This document shows, one piece after another, positions 1 to 10,868 of a DNA stretch of 64,000 nucleotides. Origin of the DNA: Trochalopteron elliotii (lineage: Eukaryota > Chordata > Aves > Passeriformes > Leiothrichidae); contig JANPWX010000438.1 of the NCBI GenBank assembly GCA_024734555.1, positions 129,695 through 193,694 of the forward strand. The letters are read 5' to 3'. The translations under genes were made by a program, and so were the position numbers. How positions within the stretch are numbered: position 1 is the stretch's first letter; each line of letters begins with the position of its first letter. Under the pieces are notes generated by a model. It ran no database searches. It was not told where the DNA came from and worked only from the letters and a program-made list of their open reading frames with translations.

Positions 1-359
1 CCTGCAGGAGTGTGTCTACACTTTGGAAAAAGGGACTTTTATCACAGAGTTTAAAAAAAAATCACAGGAATAGCTTTTAAAATATCACCTAGTACACATA
101 AACATCCACCTTTACTCCTGGAAACTGAGACCAGATTAATAGATTTGCCTTAAAAACTCCTGATGTGTTGGAAGGTTGTTCTCATTCCTTCCCTCAATCT
201 CTTGTTTTCCAGAGGAAGCAGTCCTCTGGTTTTCCCGCTGGAAAAGCCCAGACTTTTCCTAAAAACCCCTCAATAAACAGCTATTTTTTAATCCTGTGGT
301 CACTTACTCCTGCTTGAGCACCGTGCATTGGGTTTGGCCACACTGAATTGCACCATGCT
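1..359. repeat. Duplicated 0.36-kb block, copy 1
   Basis: Nearly identical to 5377-5736: a handful of substitutions and one base in an A run. The left edge is cut by the window. Similarity stops abruptly after caccatgct. No coding frame or recognised family. Confidence 0.95.
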
Positions 360-606
360 AATTTTGAATTATCACTCAAATTTACTGGGAGCTGAATGAA
401 ATTTCTCAGTCTTCTCCCCTTTAATATCACCTCCAATGTGTTGTTGCAGCCCTGCTACCACTTTATTTTTCAGGGCACAATTCCCCACTGAACAGCGTCC
501 ATTCCTCTGGGAAAGAAATGTAAAACACATTTGGATGTGCTCCCGTTCTTCCCAAAGTGCCAATTACTGCGTGAAACCCAAAGCACAGATGACAACAACA
601 TCCGAA
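360..606. other. Unique sequence, no feature seen
   Basis: Only short, unsupported open frames. Confidence 0.5.
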
Positions 607-795
607 ATTCACAGAATCATTCACAGAATCATTCACAGAATCATTCACAGAATCATTCACAGAATCATTCACAGAATCATTCACAGAATCAGAGCCATTA
701 AGGCTGGGAAAGATCATCAAACCCAACCACCAGCCCAGCACTGCCCAGGCCACCATTAACCCTGTCCCCCAGCGCCACAACCACGTATTTTTGAA
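607..795 (-). mobile_element. CR1 LINE 3' end with expanded tail
   Basis: Seven perfect copies of attcacagaatc (607-690) then ccattaaggctgggaaagat and the usual CR1 3' UTR. The CR1 tail repeat normally is 8 bases; here a 12-base unit has expanded. Confidence 0.85.
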
Positions 796-3020
796 CACTT
801 TATAATGCTTGGAAATTTTGATAATGCTCAGCACAACACCTTTGGGATCTCTGCAGCCCCCGGGAGTCAGGCAGTTCCCAGGGAATCACCAGAGTGCTGT
901 TATTTTTAATTAGAGACCTCCCTCCCTCCTCTTGTGCCAAGCTGATCACTGGGATTAATTTTTCTTTGTTGCTTCCAGCCTGTTCATGAGGCAGATCTCG
1001 CTCCTCTCACACTGTACCAGGGTCTGGGGGAAGGAGATTCATTTCAAAAAGTTGTTGGTGAAGAAAGAGAAGTTTGATTTTTTTCTCTTCCTTCCCTTTT
1101 CTCCCAGAGGAGCAGCTTGCTGCAGCTGTCTCTGCTACCCACAGGAGGGCACGTTCCTCAAAGCAAACTGGAATTCAGCTCAAACCCAGTCCCGCCCAAA
1201 GGATCTCATTGATTGATTGATTTCACTAAAGGGAGGTTTTAACAGAAAAATTGTGTTCTGATGAAAGCAAATTCCTCGTAAAGGTAGCGGGATCCTTTGA
1301 AATATTGTGTTTATCCATGAAAAATATTGCTAGTTTGGGTGCTGGAAATGAAACCTGAAATGAAACGATTCCTTTAATTTTTTTCCTGTGTGAAAAAATT
1401 CCCAGAGGGTTAAAACCAAAATAAACAACAACAACAAAAAAATTACCTCTGGGATTTTTGCTTAAAGAAAAAGTTTGCGTGTTTTAAATGGGAGAATCCC
1501 CAATCCAAAACAGGTACCAAACAGCACTTTCCTACCTGGGAGATTTCTGTGTCAGCTTCCCCCATCCTTGGAGGTGTTTTCCAGCCCTAATGATTCTGGG
1601 ATTCTCTCCATGCTGTGTTTTACTGCTGAGTGAGCTCAGTGCAGAACATCTGGAGCCTGAACTGGTGCCTCTGTGTGTCCCCTGTCCCACAGGATCAACA
1701 GCTCCATCCCATGCAGGTTATGAGGATTATCTCATCTCTGGATTTTCCCTTCAATATATCAGCGATAAAATGAAACAATCATTTCATTCACCATCATTTT
1801 AATTTGTGGTGCACATAAATAGCTCCTGGTTTTGCAGGCAGGGAGTCACTCAAAGGGTGCACTTAGGAATTCAATCTCAATTCCAGCTATTTCCAAGGAA
1901 ATTTCAGTGGGACTGGTGCAAATTGCAGCTTTTCCTTCACGGAGCTGCCACACCCCTTGGCACAGCCCTGGGTGAGCTCCTGCTCCAACAACAGCCCCAG
2001 GGCTGTGTTTTCTGCACCACAAACTCCTGACCCTGCTGCTGGTCAGACAACAACATTCCCCAGTGCTTTTGGCTGGGCTTGAGAGGAGAAATCAGTTGAG
2101 TGTGGCTGTGCCAAGGCCACGCTGGCATTTCCCAGTGGCACTGTACCCTGTCCAGCTCTGCCCACACGTCTCTCCAGCAGGACAATGAATTCCAGGCTGT
2201 TAAGGGTGCTCTGTCCTGCCCTGGCAGTGGCCCAGAGCATTTTTTTCCTCAGCCTTGCCCAGCCTGGAAGCAAACAGGTGAGTACTGAAGGTGGGAGAAA
2301 GAAAAGAGGATGTTCAGCCCTTCCCGTGCTCTTTTTCCTGTCTCCCTTGGGTTGTATCCCAACAGTCCCTGGAAAAATCTTCCCTGCACAATGTGGGATT
2401 TGGAAAGGTCACTATTCTCAACTTGACATTTTCCCCCAACAAGTTTTTAGCACAGCTAAAACCCCAAATTCTCTCCTTCCCCCACCCTGGAAATTTCCTT
2501 TTATTTTAAAGGACCAAGCATTTATCTGCAGTTTCATCTGTTTGGTTTGGCTGCAGCTGCCTGGAAATTCCACAGAAAACACTGGATAAAGTAATGGAAA
2601 AACCCCAGTGCCTGTGGGGTTTTGTGTGCCACTCCCTGCAGGGAGCTGCAGCCTCCTGAGCCCACAGAAGCAGGATGTGTCCACAACTTGGATGTAATCA
2701 AGTGCAGTCATACTGATATGAATGAACCCATGCAGTTTCTGTCAACACAGCTTCTGCACAGAGGCAACATCTGTGTCATTAAACCCTCAGTGGCTGAACA
2801 GCCCCTGTGCAGGGTTCAAATGGAATTTCTGCACAAAGCACAGCTTTTCTGGTGAGTGAGAGTGAGTGAGGCTCCTTTCATTTCCCACATAAGCACAGGT
2901 GCTGAAACAGAGTGACCAGGAGATGACAGAGTGGGGGACAGGATCAAAGTGAAGGGCTGGGTGATGTGGTGGGAAGGGGGCACAAAATCAACAAAACACC
3001 TTCAGCACCTGCATGGAAGC
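796..3020. other. Intergenic, no gene or clear repeat seen
   Basis: Mixed composition; open frames of 60-134 codons occur on both strands without domain signs, family resemblance or splice context. Confidence 0.5.
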
Positions 3021-3290
3021 AAAGAAAAGCCTCTGAGGCACCTGGAGAGAACCTTCTCTGCTGCTCCTCATCAAACTGGTGCTCCAGACCCTTCCCTAGC
3101 TCCATTCCCTTCCCTGGACACACTCCAACCCCTCAATGTCCTTCTAAACGTGAGGGGTCCAAAACAACCCAGGATTTGAGGTGTGACCCCAGCAGTGCCC
3201 AGACAGGGGGGACAGTCACTGGTCCTGCTGGCCACTGGCACAGGCCAGGTCTTTTTGGCCCCCTGGGCACACTGCTGGGAGCTTGGAACC
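3020..3290 (-). mobile_element. CR1 LINE fragment
   Basis: Contains the CR1 3' region read in reverse: ccagacccttccctagctcc, ccctggacacactccaaccc and gaggtgtgaccccagcagtg. Confidence 0.8.
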
Positions 3291-5254
3291 TGAATACTGA
3301 GCAAAAAGGTTTGGTTTGTTGACATGGGGAAGATGGACCTCCTTGTGTCTATGAGTGTCTTAAGCTCTGTAACTGTTTCACTCCAGTGAGTTTATGTTTA
3401 AAACCCACAGAAAATGATTAAGTGGCCCTGTGGATTATTAACATTTTGGCTGAATTGCAGGTGCAGAGGTCTTTGCAGCTCACTCCAGCTCAGACAGCCA
3501 TCAGCAGAAACTTGTCAGCTTGTGCTGTCCCCCTGCTCCTGCAGTGGCACCTGGCCAGTGTCACCAAGGGCCAGAGCTCATTTCCGTGTCGCTGTCTCTG
3601 GTTACACATTCATCCCTTTCCTCTTACAACACAGCTGCAGTGGGGAGGGCACAGCCCTGCTCTGCCTGGCAAACATTGTGACACCACTGCCACAAAGTCC
3701 CTCAGCTTGGCCAGGGGGGAGCATCCCGTTGCTCTGGGCCTCCAGCAGTCAGAGAAAAGACAGAATTCCATTTTTAATGCAGTTCTGGATTTTTTCCTGA
3801 GCTGCTGGAAACAACTCTTCTCCATGCAACTTCTGTATCCATCTCATTTTAAAGCAAATGGCTTTCCAGCAAATTCTCCTCCAAAACTGGGATTACCTGT
3901 GGGTAAAGATAGCATTGCAGTTTGGGCTTAAGTTTAATGTTCAGAAGATACAGGCATGGCCTCTGAAGTGAGGTGATATCTAACATCAAACTAAATAATT
4001 ATACAGCCAAGAAATCCTAATTCTCCCCTGCTTTTCAGGCTTTATAAATATGTATTCCACACACTACACTTTGCATATTGCATAAACAGCCTTTGCCTGC
4101 TCTGTGTTGTTTCAAAATCCATGAGTGTGCAGTTTTTAATGAGTTTAAAAAAAAAATTAAAAAGGAATTTATGCCCATGACAGGCCAGGGTAAATAGTTT
4201 TTGCCCTGTTTTATTTATGAGAATTGCAGGAGAGTCATTTAATCACAGACAGAGGCAGATAAAGGTCAGTTATCAGCTGCTGTGTCCTGGTGATGAGTCC
4301 TTGGTTTGCTGATTTATGACAGTTGGGAGTTGGATATTAATCTAGAGCATAATTTGGTGGAGATTTTAGTGTGTGTGTCTTTTTGTTGTGTTTGGGTGCT
4401 TTTGGGCTGTGGTTTTTTGGGGGTTTTCCAGTATTTCCCACACCTGTTTGCTGTAGACCCTTTCACATGACCAGAAGAGATGTGGCAAGTCCTTGATGGG
4501 AAAGACACCATGAGCAGTGTAAGTCTGGAAATGACTCAGGTACAAAGACACTCTTCTGTCTCCCTTCCTGCCTATGACCACGTGATTTCCTCATCACAGC
4601 CATCTCCTCCTCATGTCCAGCTCCAAGTGGAAATTGCTGAAATATTTTATTGCCCCTTTATCTTCCAAGTCAATGTCCTGAGGTGCAGCAGTTTGGGTTG
4701 AGTCACTTGCCACCAGCGACTCTGGAGCTGGGAATTTGGGAGGGTTATCAGAAGAGTCCTAGCCCAGAATAGCTCCCAGATCCAGTTGCCAGGGCTGGTG
4801 ACAAAAGTGAAAATTATGTAAACTGTGTTGGGTAATCCAGATGGGCAGACAGGGCTTGTTCCCCATGGGGAACGATTCAGCTAAAGAGGAATCTTATTTC
4901 CACTCTGTGTCCACAGCTGCACGAAGAGATGCTGCTTTGCCTGAGGTAGGAAAGGAAAGAACCTGCAAATGGAAATTTCCCTGGGGTGATGTTCTGTAGG
5001 GCACAGGAAAGCTGTGGCTGAGGTGAAGAAGCAGCAGCCAGCCCGTGTCTCACTGGCAAACCTGTGCATCAGAGTTTCTGCCCTCAGTGATGTGGTTTGA
5101 CATGCACAAATCTGGAATCCCACGGCCCCATCTGCATTTATCCTGGGCCTTTGCTCTTATCCTGACACTCTTCTCTTGTAGGGGCAGCTCTGCCCCTGCT
5201 GGCATCTCCCCCTGCCTTAGTAGTGAAATACCTGGAAATGCCAAGGTGAGGCAG
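3291..5254. other. Intergenic, no gene seen
   Basis: Unique sequence with small A-runs (4147-4162). No coding or RNA gene support. Confidence 0.5.
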
Positions 5255-5376
5255 AAACGTGAAGGCATCACGGAATTATTTAAAAGACCCTTAAAATCAC
5301 CAAGGCAATAATCTAACACTGCCAGTCCCCCACTAAACCATGTCCCTAAGTTCCACATCTTCACATCTCTTAAACC
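5255..5376 (-). mobile_element. CR1 LINE 3' fragment
   Basis: acggaattatttaaaagacc followed by actaaaccatgtccctaagt, the reverse complement of a degraded CR1 3' end. Confidence 0.75.
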
Positions 5377-5736
5377 CCTGCAGGAGTGTGTCTACACTTT
5401 GGAAAAAGGGACTTTTATCACAGAGTTTAAAAAAAAAATCACAGGAATAGCTTTTAAAATATCACCTAGTACACATAAACATCCACCTTTACTTCTGGAA
5501 ACTGAGACCAGATTAATAGATTTGCCTTAAAAACTCCTGATGTGTTGGAAGGTTGTTCTCATTCCTTCCCTCAATCTCTTGTTTTACAGATGAAGCAATC
5601 CTCTGGTTTTCCTGCTGGAAAAGCCCAGACTTTTCCTAAAAACCCCTCAATAAACAGCTATTTTTTAATCCTGTGGTCACTTATTCCTGCTTGAGCACCA
5701 TGCATTGGGTTTGGCCACACTGAATTGCACCATGCT
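5377..5736. repeat. Duplicated 0.36-kb block, copy 2
   Basis: Same orientation as 1-359, about 5.38 kb away. It starts directly against the end of a CR1 fragment. Confidence 0.95.
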
Positions 5737-6050
5737 GCAAAGTAAAAATCTGTAACAAGAGGTAAAAATCTGTAACATCCCAGCACAGACAGCCCAGACA
5801 CTGCTGCAGCTCACCCAAGATCATGGACTGAAGACTTTGTGTGTGTTCTCACTGCAGATTTATCAGCAGGAACAAAATGGATTCTGTGGAGGTTTTGGTC
5901 CTGCTCTCGAGGTCGAGCCTGTGTTCTCAGCAGAGCTCAGGGCTGCTGAACCTGCAGCCACCTCCTCTCTCCTGATCTTGTGTCACAAGAAATGACCCAG
6001 TCCAGCCAAGGCAGGGTCACCTGGACAGGTGACACAGGAAAGTGTCCAGG
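5737..6050. other. Unique sequence, no gene seen
   Basis: A short direct repeat, gtaaaaatctgtaac twice at about 5742-5777, is the only structure. Confidence 0.4.
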
Positions 6051-6054
6051 TGTG

Positions 6055-6690
6055 TTTGGGATGTCTCCAGAGAAGGAGATTCCACACTCTCCCTGGGCAG
6101 CTGTTCCAGTGCTGGGCTCCTCTCAACGTAAAGAAGTTCTTCCTCATGTTGAGGTGTTTGTCTTGTTTTAGTTTGTGCCCATTACTCCTCCTGTCCTGTC
6201 ACTGGGCACCACTGAGCAGTGTCCTGTGGACACCCATTGGAGATATTTGTATATTTATACAGGATTGATGGGATCCTCTCTCAGCCCTCTCTTCCCTGGA
6301 CTAACCAGGCCCAGCTCCCGCAGTCTCTGCTCATCACAGAGATGCTCCAGACTCTTCACCATCTTTATGGCCTCCACTGGATCCTCTCCAGTAGTTCCTT
6401 GTCTTTCTTGAACTGTGGAGCCAGAACAGGACCCTGGACACTGCTCCAGATGTGCCTCACTAGGACCAAGGGGCAGGATCACTCCTGCCCTGCTGGCCAC
6501 ACTCTTCCCAATGCCCCCAGGGTCCCACTATCCCTCCTGGGGCTGTAATTCCCTCCCAGGTATTTCTCTGCAGAGCTGCTCTCCAGTGGGTCACCCCAGT
6601 CTGTCCTGCTCCTGGTTCCTTCATTTCCTGGAGCTGGTGGGGCCACCCTGCTCCTGGTGCCTCAGAAAACGAGAGCCCTGTGGCTCCACA
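6055..6690 (-). mobile_element. Long CR1 LINE fragment
   Basis: Reverse-oriented CR1 3' region: cctgggcagctgttccagtg, gttcttcctcatgttgaggt, cagtctctgctcatcacaga and tgctccagatgtgcctcac. The longest CR1 piece in the window. Confidence 0.85.
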
Positions 6691-8366
6691 GGAGTTAATC
6701 CTGGCAAACAGAGCCAGCAAAGGAGCTGTTTGACCAGATGCCCAGTCACTCTGGTGCTTTTGCTATTCCAAGCTCAACAACCCCCTGCTTGTTTATAAAG
6801 GGCTGTGCTGTGTTATCACCAATCAATAATAACTCTGAGGTATCAGACCCTCTCCTCCTGCCTGTGGCAGGGGTGCCTGAGGACCACTTGTGCTCATCTC
6901 TGCTCTTCCCCACCAGCGTGGTCCCCTTTGGCCCCAGAACCAGCAGGAGTTCAGCAAACACCACAGGATTTACCTTGGGGGTGATGCAACCTCGGTTTGA
7001 TGGACAAGGACAGGGGCAGCACATAAAAAACAGCTCACCCGAGGTAATCTGTTGGCTCAGGGGATGGCCAAAAATAGACCTGGTTACTCCTGCCACTAGA
7101 GATAACCTTTGGGCTGTGCCCCTGGAGCTCTCCTTGGTTCACTGGGAACTATGTGCCCCTCATCAGCACAGCAGGTCCTGGCTGAGGACCAGGCCAGGCT
7201 GGAGTATGAGGGTCAGGAATCTGAATTTTACAGATCTCACCAACTTCCAGGCTGCTGTTTTGTCTTGCTCTTCAAAATAAATTCGCCATCTGGGTGAGAA
7301 TGGAGCCACCTTGGAGGGGCTGCAGTGAGGGGGAGGTGAGACAGCTGGGGAGAGGTGGGAGCATTGAGGAGCTGCAGGAGAAGGCTCAGAGTGCAGAGAT
7401 GGGAAACAGCCAACACAGCAAGAACTGGAGGTGCCTGGGCCAGAGGACAGCTCAGGGCTCCTGAGGCTGCCTTGGCCCTCCTGTCCTGCTCTGCTGGTGC
7501 TGTTTTACAGCTGCAATATCCCCAGCACTGCTCTGTCCTCTGTCCTCTGGCCCTGCCCCTGCTCCAGCTGCAGCCTGACCTTCTGGCAGGAGCTTCCTTA
7601 ATTACATATTCTTTAGGTTTGCTCATCAGCTGAGTGGTGTGAACCCTCTGTGAATAGGGAATGTCTCTGGGCAGTGGGAGGAGGCAGAGAAGAATTCACA
7701 GGGGAGAAAAAAAATGGCTTGGAATTCTTGGTCTGCAGCAGGAAAATAGCAGCAATAATTCATTTCACAGATACAGCTGTTTTCCTATCAGGATAAACAA
7801 AATCCTGGCTTTTCTGCAGCTTTATCAGCCAGGAACAACTGAGAACAGTTACACGGATCCACCTGATCATAACCCTTAAAAAAGAAATTAATAAATAAAT
7901 CAGTATGCACTGTTGGACTCCAGCTTAAACAAGCAAGAAGCAGGGAGGGCAGGAGATGGTGGAGGTGGCTCCAGACCACAGGTTCTGGTAATGGGGGGCC
8001 AGAAGTGCCCAGTGCTTGTGCTGGTGGTGCTGCTTAGCAGATCCAGCCCGTGCCCTTGGTTTGTGCTGGTTGGAAAACAACAGCAGGGGGCTGGTTTGTT
8101 CAGGGCTGTGCTCTGCCAGCCCCCACCCTGCTCCTCCCTGGACTGCAGGGGGCCTCTCACCCCCTGGATCCCTAAATCTAAAAGCTCTCTTTGATTCTTC
8201 CCCAGAGATTTCTGCTCCAGGTTGGACTGCTCCCCCCCAGCTGTGGTTGGAGCATGTTTTACATCTTGCCCTGTCCAGAATGGCCCAAGAGCTTCTTCAT
8301 GAACCATCTCCTGTTTCATTTGGTCAAAGGGCTGTTGTTGCTCAGGGCTCTGCTTGAAAATCTCTT
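6691..8366. other. Intergenic, no gene seen
   Basis: GC-moderate sequence with open frames to 185 codons on both strands but no family resemblance. I read these as chance. Confidence 0.45.
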
Positions 8367-8367
8367 T

Positions 8368-8640
8368 CACAGAATCATTAAGGCTGGAAAAGACCTCTAA
8401 GACCAAATCCACTATCAACCCGTGGTCACCACTAAACCATGTCCCCCAGTGGCACATCCATGGTTTTTTTTAGCTTTTCCAGGGATTGCGACTCCACCAC
8501 TGCCCTGCACAGCCTGTTCCAATGATTTACAACCCTCTCCGTGATGAATTTTCTCTGATATCCAACATAAACCTCCCCTGGTGCAACTTGAGGCCATTTC
8601 CTCTTGTCCTGTTGAATCTTGCCCTTAACCTTACTTTATT
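8368..8640 (-). mobile_element. CR1 LINE 3' end
   Basis: cacagaatcattaaggctgg start, then ctaaaccatgtcccccagtg and cctcttgtcctgttgaatct; a canonical avian CR1 3' end in reverse. Confidence 0.92.
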
Positions 8641-8821
8641 TTAGGGACAAAACAGCTATCAGAAGGATTTGGACTATTTTCCTCCCTCCCCTAAAAACTT
8701 CTGCTGCGTGGGCCCACACCACCACAGCACCCTGGGTGCTCCAGAGCTTCAACCTGTCCCAGCACAGCCTGGGGCAGCGTTTGGGCTGTGTTCCCGGCCC
8801 AGGAACAGACAACTCCCAGTG

Positions 8822-9095
8822 TCTGGCACAGCCAAATCCTGGTGTTTAGCACGGCCCATTCCCGGTGTTGGGTACGGCCCATTGTCGGTGTTTGGCACAG
8901 CCCATCCCCGTGTTTGGCACAGCCCATTCCCGGTGTTCGGCACGGCCCAATCCCGGTGTCTGGCACGGCCCAATCCCGGTGTCTGGCAAGGCCCGTTCCC
9001 GGTGTTTAGCACAGCCATTCCCGGGGTTCGGCACGGCCCATTCCCGGGGTTCGGCACAGCCATTCCCGGGGTTCGGCACGGCCCATTCCCGGTGT
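8822..9095. repeat. 22-23-bp GC-rich minisatellite
   Basis: About 12 diverged units of the form ggcacggcccattcccggtg plus 2-3 bases. It abuts the CpG-rich promoter-like segment. Open frames across it on both strands are a by-product of the repeat. Confidence 0.92.
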
Positions 9096-9106
9096 CCCGG
9101 ACACCG

Positions 9107-9560
9107 CGCCGGTCATTGACCACGAGTAACCCTAGCGGGAAGGGGGCGTGGCCTGGCTGTTATTGACAGCCGCCTCCTCCAATCGCGCGACGGTGCGTCT
9201 CTCCCCAGCGTAGGGGGCGTGTCTTTATCTCTGCCCACCACCTTCTCGCCCAATGGGATGTTCCAAAGGGGCATGGTGGGCGGGGCCAAGTTGTCCTGGC
9301 CACGCCCCCAGGCGCCAGTGCTGTTAAAGGCCCCGCCCGGCGGCGCGCGGGAGCTGCTGAGGGGCCGCGCGCGCCCGGCGGGCCCGGAGGTAACGCGCGG
9401 TCCTAAAGCCCGGCCCGGGGCTGAGGGAGGGGGGTCCCAGCTCCCCACAGCCCCTCGGGGTGTCCCCAGCGACACTTGCTGTGTGGGGGATGCCCGCCCG
9501 CCGCGGGGGTTTCGCTGTGGGGTTCGCCACCCCCGGCAGATGCTTCTCGTGGTGTCCCGT
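9107..9560. promoter_or_regulatory. CpG-rich promoter-like segment
   Basis: Dense CpG, GC boxes (gggggcgtggcc at about 9145, gggggcgtgtc at about 9213, gggcggggcc at about 9280, ccacgccccc at 9300, cccgccc at about 9333) and CCAAT on + at about 9179 and 9241. A + strand donor (CGGAG|gtaacg) at 9390 could end a first exon beginning near 9,345. It could serve ACSBG2, a minus-strand neighbour such as RFX2 (head-to-head with ACSBG2 in human), or both. Confidence 0.5.
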
Positions 9561-9723
9561 TTGTGGGCGGGTGTCTGCGCAGAGTGGGGGAAATTCTTGG
9601 TGGTTTTGGTTAACTGAGCACAGGGTGGGTTAGGAGTTTCTCTCTGCCGCCGGTCAGGGCAGGAAGCGGTCTGAGGCGAAGGGGTGTCCTTTCCCCTGTG
9701 CTGGCCAGGAACCCATCGTGAGG

Positions 9724-10868
9724 GACGGTGAGGTGTCCTGAGAGCTTGGGATGCTCTGAGATGTCCTGAGAGGTGGGAATGTTCCGTGAGATGACCTGAG
9801 GGATCGGGAATGTTCCATGAGATCACCTGGGAGTTTGGGATGCTCCATGAGGTGATCTGAGGCATCGGGGATGCTCCATGAGGTGACCTGAGCGTTTGGG
9901 ATGCTCTGAGATGTCCTGAGAGGGTGGGAATGCTCCGTGAGGTGTCCTGAGAGGGTGGGAATGCTCCGTGAGGTGTCCTGAGAGGGTGGGAATGCTCCGT
10001 GAGGTGACCTGAGAGGGTGGGATGCTCCGTGAGGTGAGCTGAGAGTTTGGGATGCTCCGTGAGGTGAGCTGAGAGTTTGGGATGCTCCGTGAGGTGACCT
10101 GAGAGGGTGGGATGCTCCGTGAGGTGAGCTGAGAGTTTGGGATGCTCCGTGAGGTGAGCTGAGAGTTTGGGATGCTCCGTGAGGTGACCTGAGAGGGTGG
10201 GATGCTCCGTGAGGTGAGCTGAGAGTTTGGGATGCTCCGTGAGGTGAGCTGAGAGTTTGGGATGCTCCGTGAGGTGTCCTGAGAGGGTGGGATGCTCCGT
10301 GAGGTGAGCTGAGAGTTTGGGATGCTCCGTGAGGTGACCTGAGAGGGTGGGATGCTCCGTGAGGTGAGCTGAGAGTTTGGGATGCTCCGTGAGGTGAGCT
10401 GAGAGTTTGGGATGCTCCGTGAGGTGTCCTGAGAGGGTGGGATGCTCCGTGAGGTGAGCTGAGAGTTTGGGATGCTCCGTGAGGTGACCTGAGAGGGTGG
10501 GATGCTCCGTGAGGTGAGCTGAGAGTTTGGGATGCTCCGTGAGGTGAGCTGAGAGTTTGGGATGCTCCGTGAGGTGTCCTGAGAGGGTGGGATGCTCCGT
10601 GAGGTGAGCTGAGAGTTTGGGATGCTCCGTGAGGTGACCTGAGAGGGTGGGATGCTCCGTGAGGTGAGCTGAGAGTTTGGGATGCTCCGTGAGGTGAGCT
10701 GAGAGTTTGGGATGCTCCGTGAGGTGTCCTGAGAGGGTGGGATGCTCCGTGAGGTGAGCTGAGAGTTTGGGATGCTCCGTGAGGTGTCCTGAGAGGGTGG
10801 GATGCTCCGTGAGGTGAGCTGAGAGTTTGGGATGCTCCGTGAGGTACCCCAGAGTTTGGGATGCTCCG
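9724..10868. repeat. 30-bp minisatellite with higher-order structure
   Basis: About 37 units. From 10021 to 10830 there are 27 units of exactly 30 bases in three types: A (gaggtgagctgagagttt), B (gaggtgacctgagagggt) and C (gaggtgtcctgagagggt), each after gatgctccgt. Order: AAB AAB, then AACAB three times, then AACAC A. Left-hand units (9724-10020) are diverged and 29-31 bases long. The period is a multiple of three, which produces long spurious open frames. Confidence 0.97.

Noticed and set aside
607..690. CRISPR-like regular repeat
   Set aside because: The 12-base units are contiguous without spacers and continue into a CR1 3' end; the genome is a vertebrate.
7900..8457. Minus-strand open frame of 185 codons
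   Set aside because: It ends in a CR1 3' end and shows no domain, signal peptide or splice sites.
1..9106. RFX2 coding exons, expected nearby from human gene order
   Set aside because: No frame resembles the RFX DNA-binding or dimerisation domains, so any RFX2 exons are outside the window or non-coding.
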